From positions 19,950-83,949 of the forward strand of contig CALTTC010000007.1 of NCBI GenBank assembly GCA_943908425.1: a stretch of DNA of 64,000 nucleotides, written 5' to 3'. Position 1 is the first letter of the stretch. Each line of letters opens with the position of its first letter. Of this stretch, positions 1-9,715 are shown in pieces. The stretch comes from an uncultured Moraxella sp. (GTDB lineage: Bacteria; Pseudomonadota; Gammaproteobacteria; Pseudomonadales; Moraxellaceae). Position numbers and translations under genes: made by a program. The notes beneath the pieces were generated by a model. That model did not search any database. It was given only the letters and a program-made list of their open reading frames with translations, and had not been told where the DNA came from.

Positions 1-2
1 CC

Positions 3-641
3 CATCTTGATTTGGTGGATAAACGGGTGCTAGATGTGGGTGGTGGTTCAGGCTATCACGGCTGGCGCATGCTGGGCGCAGGGGGAGAGTCAGTGATTGT
101 TCTTGACCCCTCGCCACTGTTTTATTATCAGTTTATGGCAATTCGCCACTTCTTGCCAGAGCTGACTAACCGCTTTGGGCAGTACCCCATTCACTTTTTG
201 CCAGTCGCGCTTGAAAATTTGCCGACAAGTGCTTTATTTGATACGGTATTCTGTATGGGGGTGTTGTATCACCGCCCATCACCCTTAGATTGCTTAATCC
301 AATTAAAAAATCAGCTCAGAAAAGGCGGTACGCTGGTACTAGAAACACTTGTGGTAGATGGAGATGACACAACCGTGTTTATACCTAAAGCGCGCTATGC
401 CATGATGAATAATGTCTATTTTTTGCCATCGGTGGCAGCGCTTAGTGCTTGGCTAGAAAAAGTAGGTTTTGATAACGTGCGCTGTGTGGATGTCAATGTG
501 ACAACAACCAAGGAGCAACGCGCTACTGAATATATGACCTATCAATCACTGCAGGATTTTTTGGATCCAAATGACCCCAATAAGACGGTAGAGGGCTATC
601 CGCGCCCAACACGTGCGGTGCTACTTGCCAATAAACCCTAA
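3..641 (+). CDS. cmoB: tRNA U34 carboxymethyltransferase CmoB, C-terminal part (cut by window edge)
   Basis: CmoB transfers a carboxymethyl group from carboxy-SAM to 5-hydroxyuridine at the tRNA wobble position, the last step in making cmo5U34. The reading frame is already open at the left edge, so the N-terminal third is missing. The visible part begins just before the SAM-binding glycine motif (VLDVGGGSGYHGWRMLGAG) and continues through the family blocks FDTVFCMGVLYHR and VTTTKEQR to a normal C-terminus. These blocks match the E. coli protein almost word for word. The partner cmoA, which makes carboxy-SAM, may lie to the left. The gene converges on the next one, whose stop is 12 bases away. 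Confidence 0.93.
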   Translation, partial: HLDLVDKRVLDVGGGSGYHGWRMLGAGGESVIVLDPSPLFYYQFMAIRHFLPELTNRFGQYPIHFLPVALENLPTSALFDTVFCMGVLYHRPSPLDCLIQLKNQLRKGGTLVLETLVVDGDDTTVFIPKARYAMMNNVYFLPSVAALSAWLEKVGFDNVRCVDVNVTTTKEQRATEYMTYQSLQDFLDPNDPNKTVEGYPRPTRAVLLANKP

Positions 642-652
642 TGCAATAAGCC

Positions 653-874
653 TTAATTGAGCCAGTGCTTTAAGGCGTATTCTAAAATAATTTTAAAGAT
701 AAAGCCAAAAATCCCTGCGCCCAAGGCAATAAAAATCCAAAACGTGCCACGCTTGCCCGCGCCTGATTTTTTGGAGATATCCCACATAATAAAAATTAAA
801 AACCCAATAAATCCGGGCAAAATAACGTATAAGCCAAAGTTGGTTACTGTGTCGGCAGAAATCGCTAAAATCAT
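653..874 (-). CDS. small membrane protein, DUF2788-like
   Basis: A 73-residue protein with two hydrophobic segments, about residues 12-31 and 44-67, separated by a short basic loop (DISKKSGAGKRGT). Size and layout fit the DUF2788 family of small inner-membrane proteins found in Pseudomonas and Acinetobacter, whose function is unknown. The start has a good purine-rich site (AGGGGA) eight bases upstream on the minus strand, and a TATAAT-like element lies further upstream, so the gene probably has its own promoter. The DUF2788 assignment is from memory of the family and is not certain. Confidence 0.6.
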   Translation of the reverse strand: MILAISADTVTNFGLYVILPGFIGFLIFIMWDISKKSGAGKRGTFWIFIALGAGIFGFIFKIILEYALKHWLN

Positions 875-983
875 TGGCTGTCCCCTAAGTTTTGCTTATT
901 ATAACAAAAAATTAATGCAACTTGGTTCATAATTTGTTATAGTTAAAGGTATTTTTGAGTAGTTGGCAGAGCGAAGGCAGATT

Positions 984-2807
984 ATGAGTGCAGCGTTAGA
1001 CGACATCCAGCAGCAATTAACCACCATTTTTACGCAAGCATTAAATGCTTTACAACAGACAGGCGAGTTGCCCATAGATATTGTGCCAGCCTTGCAATTT
1101 ATGCGCAGTAAGGACCCAGCTCACGGCGATTTTGCTTGCAATGTTGCCTTAATGCTAGCCAAGCAAGTCGGTAAAAATCCGCGCACCTTAGCTGCCGCTA
1201 TTCAAGCACAGTTACCCCATAATGCTTTGGTGGCAAAGACAGAGGTAGCAGGGGCAGGGTTTATCAACATCTTTTTGGATAACTCAGCAAAATTTAGCCT
1301 ATTATCCACCATCTTGGCGCAAGGGGAGGAGTTTGGCATCTCCACGATAAATGCCGGCAAGCGCGTACAGATTGAGTTTGTCTCCGCCAACCCTACCTCG
1401 GCATTGCATGTGGGGCATGGACGTGGGGCAGCCTATGGGGCAACCCTTGCCAACTTATTGCAGGCGACAGGCTATGAGGTAGTACGCGAATATTATGTCA
1501 ATGATGCCGGACGGCAAATGGATATTTTGGCAACCAGTACCGTGATACGTTACTTGCAACTATTGGGCGAGCCGATTGTTTTTCCGAGTAATGGCTATCA
1601 AGGGGCGTATATTAATGATATTGCCCAAAGCGTCTATGACGAACACGGTGCCATGTATCATGTGCCTTGGCATGCACTGATAGCAAAGGCGTGCCAAGAT
1701 GCACTTTATGATGAAGAAGGCGTGCTTGTCGCTGGCGATAAAGAGCAACATATTGATGACTTGATTGCGAAAGCTAAAGCGCTCTTGGGCGCAGGTTATG
1801 AGGTCTTTCACGAGCAGGCGGCAAAATCCATCTTGACAGATATCAAGGCGGATTTGGCGGACTTTGGGGTAAACTTTGATGTTTGGTTTAGCGAAAAATC
1901 ATTACAAGCGCAGATTGACAAAGATATTGCCATTTTGCAAGATAAAGGCTTATTGTACGAAAAAGACGGCAATTTGTGGTTTAAATCCACACAGTTTGGC
2001 GATGAAAAAGATCGGGTGGTGAAGCGTAGCAATGGACAAATTACCTATTTTGCCTCGGACATCGCTTACCATAAAAATAAGTTTGATCGTGGTTTTGATA
2101 GCGTCATCAATATTTGGGGTGCTGACCATCACGGTTATATTGCACGTATCAAAGCGGCATTGGCGGCATTGGATATTGACCCTGCACGCTTGGAGGTTGT
2201 GCTTGTGCAATTTGTGTCGCTGTATCGTGGCACAGAAAAAGTTCAAATGTCGTCACGTTCTGGACAGTTTATTACGTTGCGTGAGCTGCGCGCTGAGGTG
2301 GGCAATGATGCGGCGCGCTATTATTATGTATCGCGCACGCCGAATGTGCCGATGGATTTTGATTTAGCGCTTGCCAAATCCCAAAGCCGTGACAACGCGG
2401 TATATTATATCCAATATGCGCACGCAAGGATTTGTAGTGTTTTGGAGCGCTTGCAACAATTTGGGGTGGCGCAGGATGATACTCTCTCACAAGCACATTT
2501 GTCATTGCTGGATAATGACGGTGAAAATGCCCTAATAAAACGTCTAGCGGCTTATAGCGATACGCTAATTAAGGCAGCGACAACGCGCGAGCCAAATTTG
2601 GTATGCAATTACTTAAAAGATTTGGCGGGAGATTTTCACACCTATTATAATGATAATCGTATTTTGCCGACGGGTCTTGCCGATAATACGGCAACACAGG
2701 CGCAGCTGGCACAGATGCAAGCACGGCTCTATCTGTTAAAAGCGGTGCGCCAAGTATTGGCTAATGGCTTGAGTTTGCTTGGTCTGTCCGTGCCGACATC
2801 AATGTAA
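984..2807 (+). CDS. argS: arginyl-tRNA synthetase
   Basis: Class I aminoacyl-tRNA synthetase that charges tRNA-Arg in the cytoplasm. In order: an N-terminal Add-1 domain (about residues 1-110), the Rossmann core with the HIGH-type motif HVGHGRG near residue 135, the degenerate KMSKS region seen as QMSSRSGQ near residue 430, and the C-terminal DALR anticodon-binding domain. The 607-residue length is typical. An in-frame TTG lies 21 bases upstream, but the ATG at 984 gives the normal N-terminus. The next gene starts 10 bases after the stop, so the two are probably co-transcribed. Confidence 0.97.
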   Translation: MSAALDDIQQQLTTIFTQALNALQQTGELPIDIVPALQFMRSKDPAHGDFACNVALMLAKQVGKNPRTLAAAIQAQLPHNALVAKTEVAGAGFINIFLDNSAKFSLLSTILAQGEEFGISTINAGKRVQIEFVSANPTSALHVGHGRGAAYGATLANLLQATGYEVVREYYVNDAGRQMDILATSTVIRYLQLLGEPIVFPSNGYQGAYINDIAQSVYDEHGAMYHVPWHALIAKACQDALYDEEGVLVAGDKEQHIDDLIAKAKALLGAGYEVFHEQAAKSILTDIKADLADFGVNFDVWFSEKSLQAQIDKDIAILQDKGLLYEKDGNLWFKSTQFGDEKDRVVKRSNGQITYFASDIAYHKNKFDRGFDSVINIWGADHHGYIARIKAALAALDIDPARLEVVLVQFVSLYRGTEKVQMSSRSGQFITLRELRAEVGNDAARYYYVSRTPNVPMDFDLALAKSQSRDNAVYYIQYAHARICSVLERLQQFGVAQDDTLSQAHLSLLDNDGENALIKRLAAYSDTLIKAATTREPNLVCNYLKDLAGDFHTYYNDNRILPTGLADNTATQAQLAQMQARLYLLKAVRQVLANGLSLLGLSVPTSM

Positions 2808-2817
2808 TGGAATTGCT

Positions 2818-3471
2818 ATGCTAAATAAACGCCCCAAACATAAAATCCGTGGCGCTGTGGATAAATCGGTAGAACAGCGCAAACAAGAAGGCATTAAAAG
2901 TTTTTTGATGCTTATTTTTGGGGCGATTGCGGTGGCGATGCTTGGGGTGTTTTTTTATTTGTCGCCGTTCTTTCACCAAATCAATCCTGCTGTAACAAGC
3001 GATGATACTAGCAAGCCAGTAGAGATACCCAAGTCAGAGACATCAACCCAAAGTTATCAGTTTTATGAGATTTTACCAAAGCAAGAATTCCCAAGCGTTG
3101 CTGGTAGTGTGAGTATTGCCCCGCCCGTGGTTGATACGCCAGTGGTTGTTGATACGGTGGTCACCGATACGGCAAGCGTGCCAGAAGCGGAGCCGTTAGA
3201 TGATGACTCTAATCGCATTCATATCCAAAGTGCCAATACCTATATTCTACAAATCTACAGCTATGACAACGCTGATGAGGCTGACCAAAAGCGCGCAGAG
3301 GTGATTATGGCGGGGGTAGATGCTGAAGTGGTAAAACGCCTTGATGGCGATGCGCCGATTTACCAAGTGGTGTCCTTGCCGGTGGATAGTCGCGATGAGA
3401 TAATGAAGGCTTATCGCTTACTCAAGGCAAGTGGTATTGATAGTGTCGTGGTGGAACAAAAACGCCAATAG
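2818..3471 (+). CDS. SPOR-domain membrane protein
   Basis: A 217-residue bitopic protein with a basic cytoplasmic tail, one transmembrane helix (about residues 28-50), a Pro/Val/Thr-rich periplasmic linker, and a C-terminal SPOR domain (about residues 140-217) that starts YILQIYSY and ends DSVVVEQK. SPOR domains bind denuded glycan strands at the septum, so a role in cell division (FtsN-like) or wall remodelling is likely. In many gamma-proteobacteria an argS-ftsN pair occurs, which supports this reading. Direct assignment as FtsN is an inference, because the short essential FtsN periplasmic segment cannot be recognised here. Confidence 0.8.
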   Translation: MLNKRPKHKIRGAVDKSVEQRKQEGIKSFLMLIFGAIAVAMLGVFFYLSPFFHQINPAVTSDDTSKPVEIPKSETSTQSYQFYEILPKQEFPSVAGSVSIAPPVVDTPVVVDTVVTDTASVPEAEPLDDDSNRIHIQSANTYILQIYSYDNADEADQKRAEVIMAGVDAEVVKRLDGDAPIYQVVSLPVDSRDEIMKAYRLLKASGIDSVVVEQKRQ

Positions 3472-3547
3472 TCATATCATAGCGTGGTTTAAGTTAAGCT
3501 GCCTATAATCATTAATATTATCAACTATAACTACCGCTTATAAAAAA

Positions 3548-3570
3548 CGCACCCAAAAGGTGCGCTTTTT
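3548..3570. terminator. bidirectional Rho-independent terminator
   Basis: Stem CGCACC / GGTGCG with a five-base loop, preceded by six A and followed by CTTTTT. The A run makes it usable from both strands, so it can end both the argS/SPOR unit and the convergent lipoprotein gene. Confidence 0.8.
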
Positions 3571-3602
3571 GTATACTGTAATCTTATTATATAAGAATCA
3601 TA

Positions 3603-4007
3603 TTACATCATTGGCTTGTCTAGCTTACAAACAAAGTCATATTCCATACCGTTAACAGCGATGGTTAATACGCCGTCATGGGCTTTGGTGTGCCATTGGT
3701 AGCTGGTGGATGGGTTCATTTTGTTTTCGTATAGCGCACCAGAACCTGCCATGGTTTGTTTCATTGGTACAGTTGCGTTCACTAGGCTTAGTGATGGTAC
3801 AGTTAGTGTTGTAGTTACCATGCTAGCGTTACTGTTGTATTTAGCGACAACACTTGCATCACCTTCACAAACATAGCTTACAGGTACATCAACCATTGGC
3901 ATTTGCATGGTTGCGTGTGCCATTGTGTCTTGTTTCATTGGGGTGGTGTTCGTACAGCCAACCATAGCTACTGCTGACGCTAATGCGATTAAAGCAAATT
4001 TTTTCAT
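3603..4007 (-). CDS. MliC-family lipoprotein (lysozyme inhibitor / adhesin-complex-protein-like)
   Basis: A 134-residue lipoprotein. The signal peptide ends in the lipobox AMVGC, so Cys17 or Cys18 is the likely lipidation site. A Met/Thr-rich spacer precedes a C-terminal domain with two conserved cysteines (VSYVCEG and DFVCKL) and a central SGALYENK...YQWHTKAHDG stretch, the pattern of MliC-type C-type-lysozyme inhibitors. Members of this fold in Neisseria and Moraxella are also known as surface adhesin complex proteins. Likely role: protection against host lysozyme at the outer membrane. The family call rests on motif pattern only. Confidence 0.7.
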   Translation of the reverse strand: MKKFALIALASAVAMVGCTNTTPMKQDTMAHATMQMPMVDVPVSYVCEGDASVVAKYNSNASMVTTTLTVPSLSLVNATVPMKQTMAGSGALYENKMNPSTSYQWHTKAHDGVLTIAVNGMEYDFVCKLDKPMM

Positions 4008-4106
4008 CGTAAACTCCTAACTATTAAAAAAGGTAATTGCAAACTTCAGAACAAATTATAGCAAATAACTTTGTAAAAGGGTGTAACAATATGCGTTAAA
4101 ATTGTA

Positions 4107-5339
4107 TTAAGATGGCTTATTATCAATAAAGCCGGTCTCGGCGCTGGTCTCCAATTCAATCGTACCTTGCGTGGTCTTGGCGAGTACAAGATAGCCAACA
4201 ACGCCCGACAGTAGCGAGCCGATGATAATACCAAGACGGGGATCAAAGTCGCTTGGCACGCCATCAAAGGTTAATCCTGAAACAAATAAACTCATGGTAA
4301 AGCCGATACCGCATAACAGCGACACGCCATACACTTGTGCCATCGTGGTGTTTTGCGGTAGGCTTGCAAGCTTGAATTTTAAGGCGATGACCACCGCGAG
4401 CATTACCCCGATTTGTTTGCCCAAGAACAGTCCTGCCGCCACCCCCATTGGCACGCTGTGCAGTAAATGACTAGCGCCGACGCCAGCAAGCGATACGCCA
4501 GCATTGGCAAAGGCAAAGATAGGCAAAATACCAAATGCTACCGTATTGTGCAAATCGTGCTCCAGCTCCTCTAGGGGGGAGTACTCGGCATCGTTGTCAT
4601 CTTTTAGGGGAATAAATAACGCCAGTAACACGCCAGCTAACGTAGCATGGATACCCGATTGCAGTAGCGATACCCACAAAATTAGCCCAATAATCAAATA
4701 AGGCGTAAAGCGGGTGATATTGATGCGATTAAATAGCAATAATAAGGGCAAGCAAAGCCCTGCCACCGCCATTGCCGTTAGCGATAAATCTTGCGTATAA
4801 AATAGAGCAATAATGGCAATCGCTCCCAAATCATCAAAAATTGCAATGGATACCAAAAACACTTTTAAGGCGTTTGGGACACGACTCCCTAACAGGCTTA
4901 GTACCCCAAGGGCAAAGGCGATGTCGGTAGCGGCAGGAATTGCCCAGCCGTGCAGTAACTTTGGGTCGTGATAGTTAAATAAGGCATAGACGAGCGCAGG
5001 GGCCAGCATACCGCCTAGTGCACACAGGGCAGGCAAGACGATTTGGCGAATATTGGCAAGCTCGCCAATCAGTGCCTCGCGTTTTAACTCTAACCCTACC
5101 AAGAAAAAGAAAATTGCCATCAAGCCATCATTGATTAGATGGTGCAAGTCTTTTTCAATGATAAAGCTACCAATTTGAATGACAATCGGCAAATGCAAAA
5201 ACTGCTGATACAAGGCGTTAAACGGTGAATTAGCAATAATAATAGCCAAGAGTGCAAAAAATGCAAGCGTAACCCCACCTGCGATTTCTAGCTCAAAAAA
5301 ACGCTTGATTTGTTGCACGATACGATTATTAAACAGCAT
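4107..5339 (-). CDS. nhaA: Na+/H+ antiporter NhaA
   Basis: Inner-membrane electrogenic antiporter that expels Na+ in exchange for two protons and controls internal pH and salt. The sequence has about twelve transmembrane segments and the family's key acidic sites: the Asp pair in SIAIFDDLGAI (E. coli D163/D164) and the Asp in AATDIAFALG (E. coli D133). The ATG at 5339 has a G-rich stretch just upstream and gives the usual short N-terminus (MLFNNRIVQQ). An upstream ATG at 5357 would add six residues (MGVGGA). It is divergent from coaBC across about 230 bases. Confidence 0.95.
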   Translation of the reverse strand: MLFNNRIVQQIKRFFELEIAGGVTLAFFALLAIIIANSPFNALYQQFLHLPIVIQIGSFIIEKDLHHLINDGLMAIFFFLVGLELKREALIGELANIRQIVLPALCALGGMLAPALVYALFNYHDPKLLHGWAIPAATDIAFALGVLSLLGSRVPNALKVFLVSIAIFDDLGAIAIIALFYTQDLSLTAMAVAGLCLPLLLLFNRINITRFTPYLIIGLILWVSLLQSGIHATLAGVLLALFIPLKDDNDAEYSPLEELEHDLHNTVAFGILPIFAFANAGVSLAGVGASHLLHSVPMGVAAGLFLGKQIGVMLAVVIALKFKLASLPQNTTMAQVYGVSLLCGIGFTMSLFVSGLTFDGVPSDFDPRLGIIIGSLLSGVVGYLVLAKTTQGTIELETSAETGFIDNKPS

Positions 5340-5536
5340 TGCCCCACCCACCCCCATGATTAAATTTGTTGCATAAACAACCAGTTATGTTGCGGTTATT
5401 GGTTAATAAAACCGGTTAATTTAACAGATTTTTTGTGGGAATGCCATCATTTTTTGTAACATGGGTTTTGTCATATTGACTGGTGGTTTGGGGACAAGTC
5501 AACAAAAATTTGGCTGACAATCTGTGGTGCTTGACG

Positions 5537-5545
5537 TGCTATAAT
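5537..5545 (+). promoter_or_regulatory. extended -10 promoter for coaBC
   Basis: TG-C-TATAAT, an extended -10 element, ends 23 bases before the coaBC start codon. No clear -35 hexamer sits at 17 bases, which is usual for extended -10 promoters. Transcription start is inferred near 5552. Confidence 0.55.
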
Positions 5546-5568
5546 GCTGATTTTTTGTGGGGTTTATT

Positions 5569-6795
5569 ATGCGTGCGTCCAATATTTTAGTGGCGGTAAC
5601 TGGCGGTATTGCCGCTTATAAAATTGCAAGTCTTGTGCGCTTATATCAGCAAAATGGGCATAATGTGCGAGTGATGATGACTAAAGGAGCGTGTGCTTTT
5701 GTGACGCCGCTCACCTTTCAGGCATTGACAGGCAAGCCGGTGGCGACAGACTTGCTGGACGAAAGGGCGGAGCTTGGCATGGGGCATATTGAGCTTGCCA
5801 AATGGGCGGATGTGCTTCTGATTGCGCCGGCATCGGCAAACACCATTGGCAAGCTTGCTTGTGGTTTGGCGGATAATTTAGTGACAAGCGTCTGTCTTGC
5901 TACCGCCGCCCCCATTCTGCTTGCGCCAGCGATGAATCAACAAATGTGGGCAAATGCTCTTGTACAGGACAATTTGGCAAAGCTTGCACGCTTTGGTTAT
6001 CATATCATTACGCCAGAGGCAGGGGCGCAGGCGTGTGGTGATGTGGGGGTGGGGCGTCTGCCAGCGCCAGAGAGTCTACTTAGCTATACCGAGACGTTTT
6101 TGTGGCAGCAGCATAACGGCACTCCATTGATGGGCAAGACAGTGGTGATTACCGCAGGTGCCACGGTGGAGGCGATTGACCCAGTACGGTTTTTATCCAA
6201 CCATTCTACCGGTAAAATGGGCTATGCGTTGGCGGCGGCGTGTCGTGATGCGGGTGCTAAAGTGCTACTGGTTGCTGGGCGTAACGTCAGTTTGCCGACC
6301 CCATTTGGGGTAAAAAAAATCACAGTGGGCAGTGCTGATGAGCTATTGCAGGCGTGTCTACCATTGTGTGCAAAAGCGGATGTCTTGATTGCCACCGCTG
6401 CTGTGGCGGATTTTAAAATGGCGCAAATCGCCCCCCAAAAAATTAAAAAAACCGCCAAAGACGATAGCTTACAATTAACATTATGCCAAAATCCTGATGT
6501 CCTAGCGACTATGAGTGCGACTTATCCTGCGTTATTTTGTGTAGGTTTTGCTGCCGAAACGCACGAAGTGCAGCGCTATGCCCAAGATAAATTACGCAAA
6601 AAAAATCTAGCGATGATTGTGTGTAATGATGTCTCAGATAAAAGCATTGGCTTTGCTAGCGACGACAATGCGGTAACGGTGTTTTTTGCTCGGCATTTCG
6701 CCAAAGCGCCCTTATCCTTGCCCAAAGCTACCAAACGGCATATCGCCGAGCAGTTGGTGCTAGCCATGAGTGCTTTATTGCCCACAAATGCATAA
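5569..6795 (+). CDS. coaBC: CoaBC: phosphopantothenoylcysteine decarboxylase / phosphopantothenate-cysteine ligase
   Basis: Bifunctional coenzyme A biosynthesis enzyme. The N-terminal flavin-dependent decarboxylase (about residues 1-190) shows the active-site histidine in GMGHIELAKWAD and the substrate loop PAMNQQMW. The C-terminal ligase (about residues 195-408) shows ITAGATVEAIDPVRF and SNHSTGKMG and joins cysteine to 4'-phosphopantothenate using CTP. Length 408 is normal. The ATG at 5569 is preferred over an in-frame GTG four codons upstream because the N-terminus MRASNILVAVTGG matches the family. Confidence 0.96.
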   Translation: MRASNILVAVTGGIAAYKIASLVRLYQQNGHNVRVMMTKGACAFVTPLTFQALTGKPVATDLLDERAELGMGHIELAKWADVLLIAPASANTIGKLACGLADNLVTSVCLATAAPILLAPAMNQQMWANALVQDNLAKLARFGYHIITPEAGAQACGDVGVGRLPAPESLLSYTETFLWQQHNGTPLMGKTVVITAGATVEAIDPVRFLSNHSTGKMGYALAAACRDAGAKVLLVAGRNVSLPTPFGVKKITVGSADELLQACLPLCAKADVLIATAAVADFKMAQIAPQKIKKTAKDDSLQLTLCQNPDVLATMSATYPALFCVGFAAETHEVQRYAQDKLRKKNLAMIVCNDVSDKSIGFASDDNAVTVFFARHFAKAPLSLPKATKRHIAEQLVLAMSALLPTNA

Positions 6796-6874
6796 AAATA
6801 AGTTGCAATCTGTGGCGTTACCGTCTATTATTAGGCTATAGTTGTTTACTTTTCTTGTAACGAAAGGATATTGT

Positions 6875-8569
6875 ATGAGCGAATTTCATGTACCAAGCGA
6901 CAGACCGTGGCAAAAAACTTATGAAGAATACGGACTAGATATCAATCTGCGTTTGCCAAGCCACTTGCATAGCTTGATTGATTTTTTTAATGATATGTTT
7001 GCAAGTCATGCCGATAAAGTGGCGATGACTTTTATGGATAAACAGCTGACTTATCGGGAACTGGATGTAGCAAGCTTACAAATTGCGGCGTATCTGCAAT
7101 CGCTTGGACTACAAAAAGGCGATAAAGTTGCCGTTATGATGCCAAACGTGTTGCAATATCCTATCTGTATGATTGGTATTATTCGTGCTGGCTTAACTCT
7201 CGTTAATGTCAATCCGCTGTATACCGCCCACGAGCTTGAGCACCAGTTAAAGGACTCGGATAGCAAGGCGCTATTTATCATTGAAAATTTTGCCAAAACT
7301 TTTGAAGAAGTCAAAGACAAAGGACAAATCAAGCATGTAGTGGTGGCAAGCGTTGGCGATATGCTGGGCTTAAAGGGGCATTTGGTCAATCTTGTGGTGC
7401 GACATATCAAAAAAATGGTGCCAAAATACCATATCAAGGGCATGGTGAAATTTAGCGATGCGCTCAGTAGCGTCTCTGCCAGTCGCTATGTACGCCCTGA
7501 GGCGAGTCTAGACGATGTGGCGGTGCTACAGTACACAGGCGGTACCACAGGCGTTGCCAAGGGGGCGATGCTCACCCACAAAAATCTATTGAGCAACGTC
7601 TCTCAGTGTAATACCTTTATCAAAAAGGTGTTCCCTGAGGTGACCAATGAAGTAATTGCCGTGGCGTTACCGATGTATCATATTTTTTCGTTTACGGTGT
7701 CTATGGTCGGCTTAGCGCGCGGATTTAATTTATTGCTGATTGTCAATGCGCGCGATTTTGATGCCTTGACGCGCGATTTTGATAAATATCGTCCGGCGTT
7801 TTTCCCTGCGGTGAATACCTTGTTTAACGCTTTGACCAATCACGAGGGCTTTAAAGCATTAGACCACAGTCGCCTAAAATTATCGCTGGGCGGTGGTATG
7901 TCGGTACTGCCTTCTACCGCCAAAAACTGGGAAAAAATCACCGGTTCATCCATCATTGAAGGCTATGGATTGTCCGAGACTTCGCCTGTACTGACCTTAA
8001 ATCCTCCGGGGGGCTATACAGGGAAGATTGGCGTGCCTTTCCCCGCCACCGATATTATTTTGTTGGACGATGACGGCAATGAAGTGGCGCTTGGTGAGCC
8101 GGGCGAGATTTGCGCCAAGGGTCCACAAGTCACCAAAGGCTATTATAAGCGCGATGACGAGACCGCCAAGACGATGATTAATGGTTATTTTAAAACTGGC
8201 GATATTGGGATAATGGATGAGCGCGGTTTTATTAAAATTGTTGATCGCAAAAAAGATATGATTTTGGTATCTGGCTTTAATGTCTATCCTAACGAGGTAG
8301 AAGAGGCGATTGCCGCCCACCCTAAAGTGCTAGAATGCGGTGCGATTGGTGTGCCAGACGACCACAGTGGCGAGTTGGTCAAAGTGTTTATTGTCAAAAA
8401 AGATGATAGCCTAAGTGCTGATGAAGTTAAGCAATGGGCAAAAGACCACCTAACCGGCTATAAACGTCCAAAATTCGTGGAGTTTTTGACTGAATTGCCT
8501 AAATCCAACGTCGGCAAAATCTTGCGTAAAGAGCTACGTAAAATAGAAGAAGATAAGCACAATAAATAG
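6875..8569 (+). CDS. fadD: long-chain fatty acid-CoA ligase
   Basis: AMP-forming acyl-CoA synthetase of the ANL superfamily that activates fatty acids for beta-oxidation or lipid synthesis. Visible motifs: the P-loop-like YTGGTTGVAKGAM near residue 220, EGYGLSETSP near residue 365, GYFKTGDIG, and the hinge block KIVDRKKDMI near residue 470. The 564-residue length fits FadD. The ATG at 6875 follows a GAAAGGA ribosome binding site; a TTG further upstream is not needed. A hairpin terminator follows, so it is likely a single-gene unit. Confidence 0.94.
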   Translation: MSEFHVPSDRPWQKTYEEYGLDINLRLPSHLHSLIDFFNDMFASHADKVAMTFMDKQLTYRELDVASLQIAAYLQSLGLQKGDKVAVMMPNVLQYPICMIGIIRAGLTLVNVNPLYTAHELEHQLKDSDSKALFIIENFAKTFEEVKDKGQIKHVVVASVGDMLGLKGHLVNLVVRHIKKMVPKYHIKGMVKFSDALSSVSASRYVRPEASLDDVAVLQYTGGTTGVAKGAMLTHKNLLSNVSQCNTFIKKVFPEVTNEVIAVALPMYHIFSFTVSMVGLARGFNLLLIVNARDFDALTRDFDKYRPAFFPAVNTLFNALTNHEGFKALDHSRLKLSLGGGMSVLPSTAKNWEKITGSSIIEGYGLSETSPVLTLNPPGGYTGKIGVPFPATDIILLDDDGNEVALGEPGEICAKGPQVTKGYYKRDDETAKTMINGYFKTGDIGIMDERGFIKIVDRKKDMILVSGFNVYPNEVEEAIAAHPKVLECGAIGVPDDHSGELVKVFIVKKDDSLSADEVKQWAKDHLTGYKRPKFVEFLTELPKSNVGKILRKELRKIEEDKHNK

Positions 8570-8607
8570 TCTTTTTGCTGGATTAAGCCATTATCAATAA
8601 TCCTATA

Positions 8608-8630
8608 AAGGGGCGCAATGCCCCTTGTTT
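8608..8630 (+). terminator. Rho-independent terminator of fadD
   Basis: Seven-base stem AAGGGGC / GCCCCTT with a five-base loop, followed by a short GTTT tract 39 bases after the fadD stop. The T tract is weak. Confidence 0.6.
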
Positions 8631-8689
8631 AATTGGGTAAAATAGCCTATCATAGCTTGCTATTATTGAGCTTTACGCTAAGTTGTGCT

Positions 8690-9670
8690 ATGAATTCACG
8701 CCTAATTGACCCAATTACGAAACCCGAAGACCGCGATGTATCCATTCGCCCTGCCAATCTTGCCGACTATATCGGACAGCCCAAGGTGCGTGAGCAGATG
8801 GGTGTATTTATTGAGGCGGCGCGCCGTCGCCAAGAGGCGCTAGACCATACGCTGATTTTTGGTCCACCAGGGCTTGGCAAAACCACCCTTGCCAATATCA
8901 TCGCGCGCGAGATGGGTGGTAATCTGCGCTCCACGTCAGGCCCTGTGCTAGAGCGTGCCGGTGACTTAGCGGCAATGCTTACTATCTTAGAAGAGGGCGA
9001 TGTCTTATTTATTGATGAAATTCACCGTTTAAGCCCAGCGATTGAGGAAATTTTATATCCAGCGATGGAGGATTTTCAGCTGGATATTATCGTGGGTGAG
9101 GGTCCGGCGGCACGGTCAATTAAGCTTGCCTTGCCACGCTTTACGCTCGTGGCGGCGACCACGCGGGCTGGTTTATTAACCTCACCGTTGCGCGACCGTT
9201 TTGGCATTGTGCAGCGTTTGGACTTTTATAATGTGGCGGATTTGACAACCATTGTGGCGCGTTCGGCACGGCTATTAGGGATTGTGATGGACGAGGCAGG
9301 CGCGATGGAGGTTGCCAAACGCGCGCGCGGCACTCCCCGTATTGCCAACCGCTTGTTGCGCCGTGTCCGCGATTATGCCGAGGTGCGCGCTGATGGGCGT
9401 ATTGGTGCGCAGGTGGCAAGCGTTGCCTTGGATATGCTGTCGGTGGATAAGCAAGGCTTAGATGAATTGGATAGGCGTTATTTGGCAATGTTGGGAGAGC
9501 GTTTTGATGGTGGACCAGCCGGAGTGGATGCCTTGGCGGCAGCGATGGCAGAAGACCGTGGTACGCTAGAGGATGCCATTGAGCCTTATTTGATTCAGCA
9601 AGGCTATGTCCTGCGTACGGCGCGCGGACGCTTGTTATCGGACAAAGCACGCCTTGAAAATTGGGTATAG
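8690..9670 (+). CDS. ruvB: Holliday junction ATP-dependent helicase RuvB
   Basis: Hexameric AAA+ motor that, with RuvA, drives branch migration of Holliday junctions in recombinational repair. Walker A is GPPGLGKTT, Walker B is DEIH, and sensor 1 is ATTRAG. The arginine finger region TSPLRDRFG and the C-terminal winged helix (GPAGVDALA... to LLSDKARLENW) are present. Length 326 residues is within the normal range. The ATG at 8690 is chosen because the 19 residues encoded upstream in frame are not part of the family; the N-terminal MNSRLIDP is. No ruvA or ruvC is next to it. Confidence 0.96.
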   Translation: MNSRLIDPITKPEDRDVSIRPANLADYIGQPKVREQMGVFIEAARRRQEALDHTLIFGPPGLGKTTLANIIAREMGGNLRSTSGPVLERAGDLAAMLTILEEGDVLFIDEIHRLSPAIEEILYPAMEDFQLDIIVGEGPAARSIKLALPRFTLVAATTRAGLLTSPLRDRFGIVQRLDFYNVADLTTIVARSARLLGIVMDEAGAMEVAKRARGTPRIANRLLRRVRDYAEVRADGRIGAQVASVALDMLSVDKQGLDELDRRYLAMLGERFDGGPAGVDALAAAMAEDRGTLEDAIEPYLIQQGYVLRTARGRLLSDKARLENWV

Positions 9671-9715
9671 ATGATACGCGCTTGCTAGATATAACGCCTG
9701 ATTGATGGAGATACA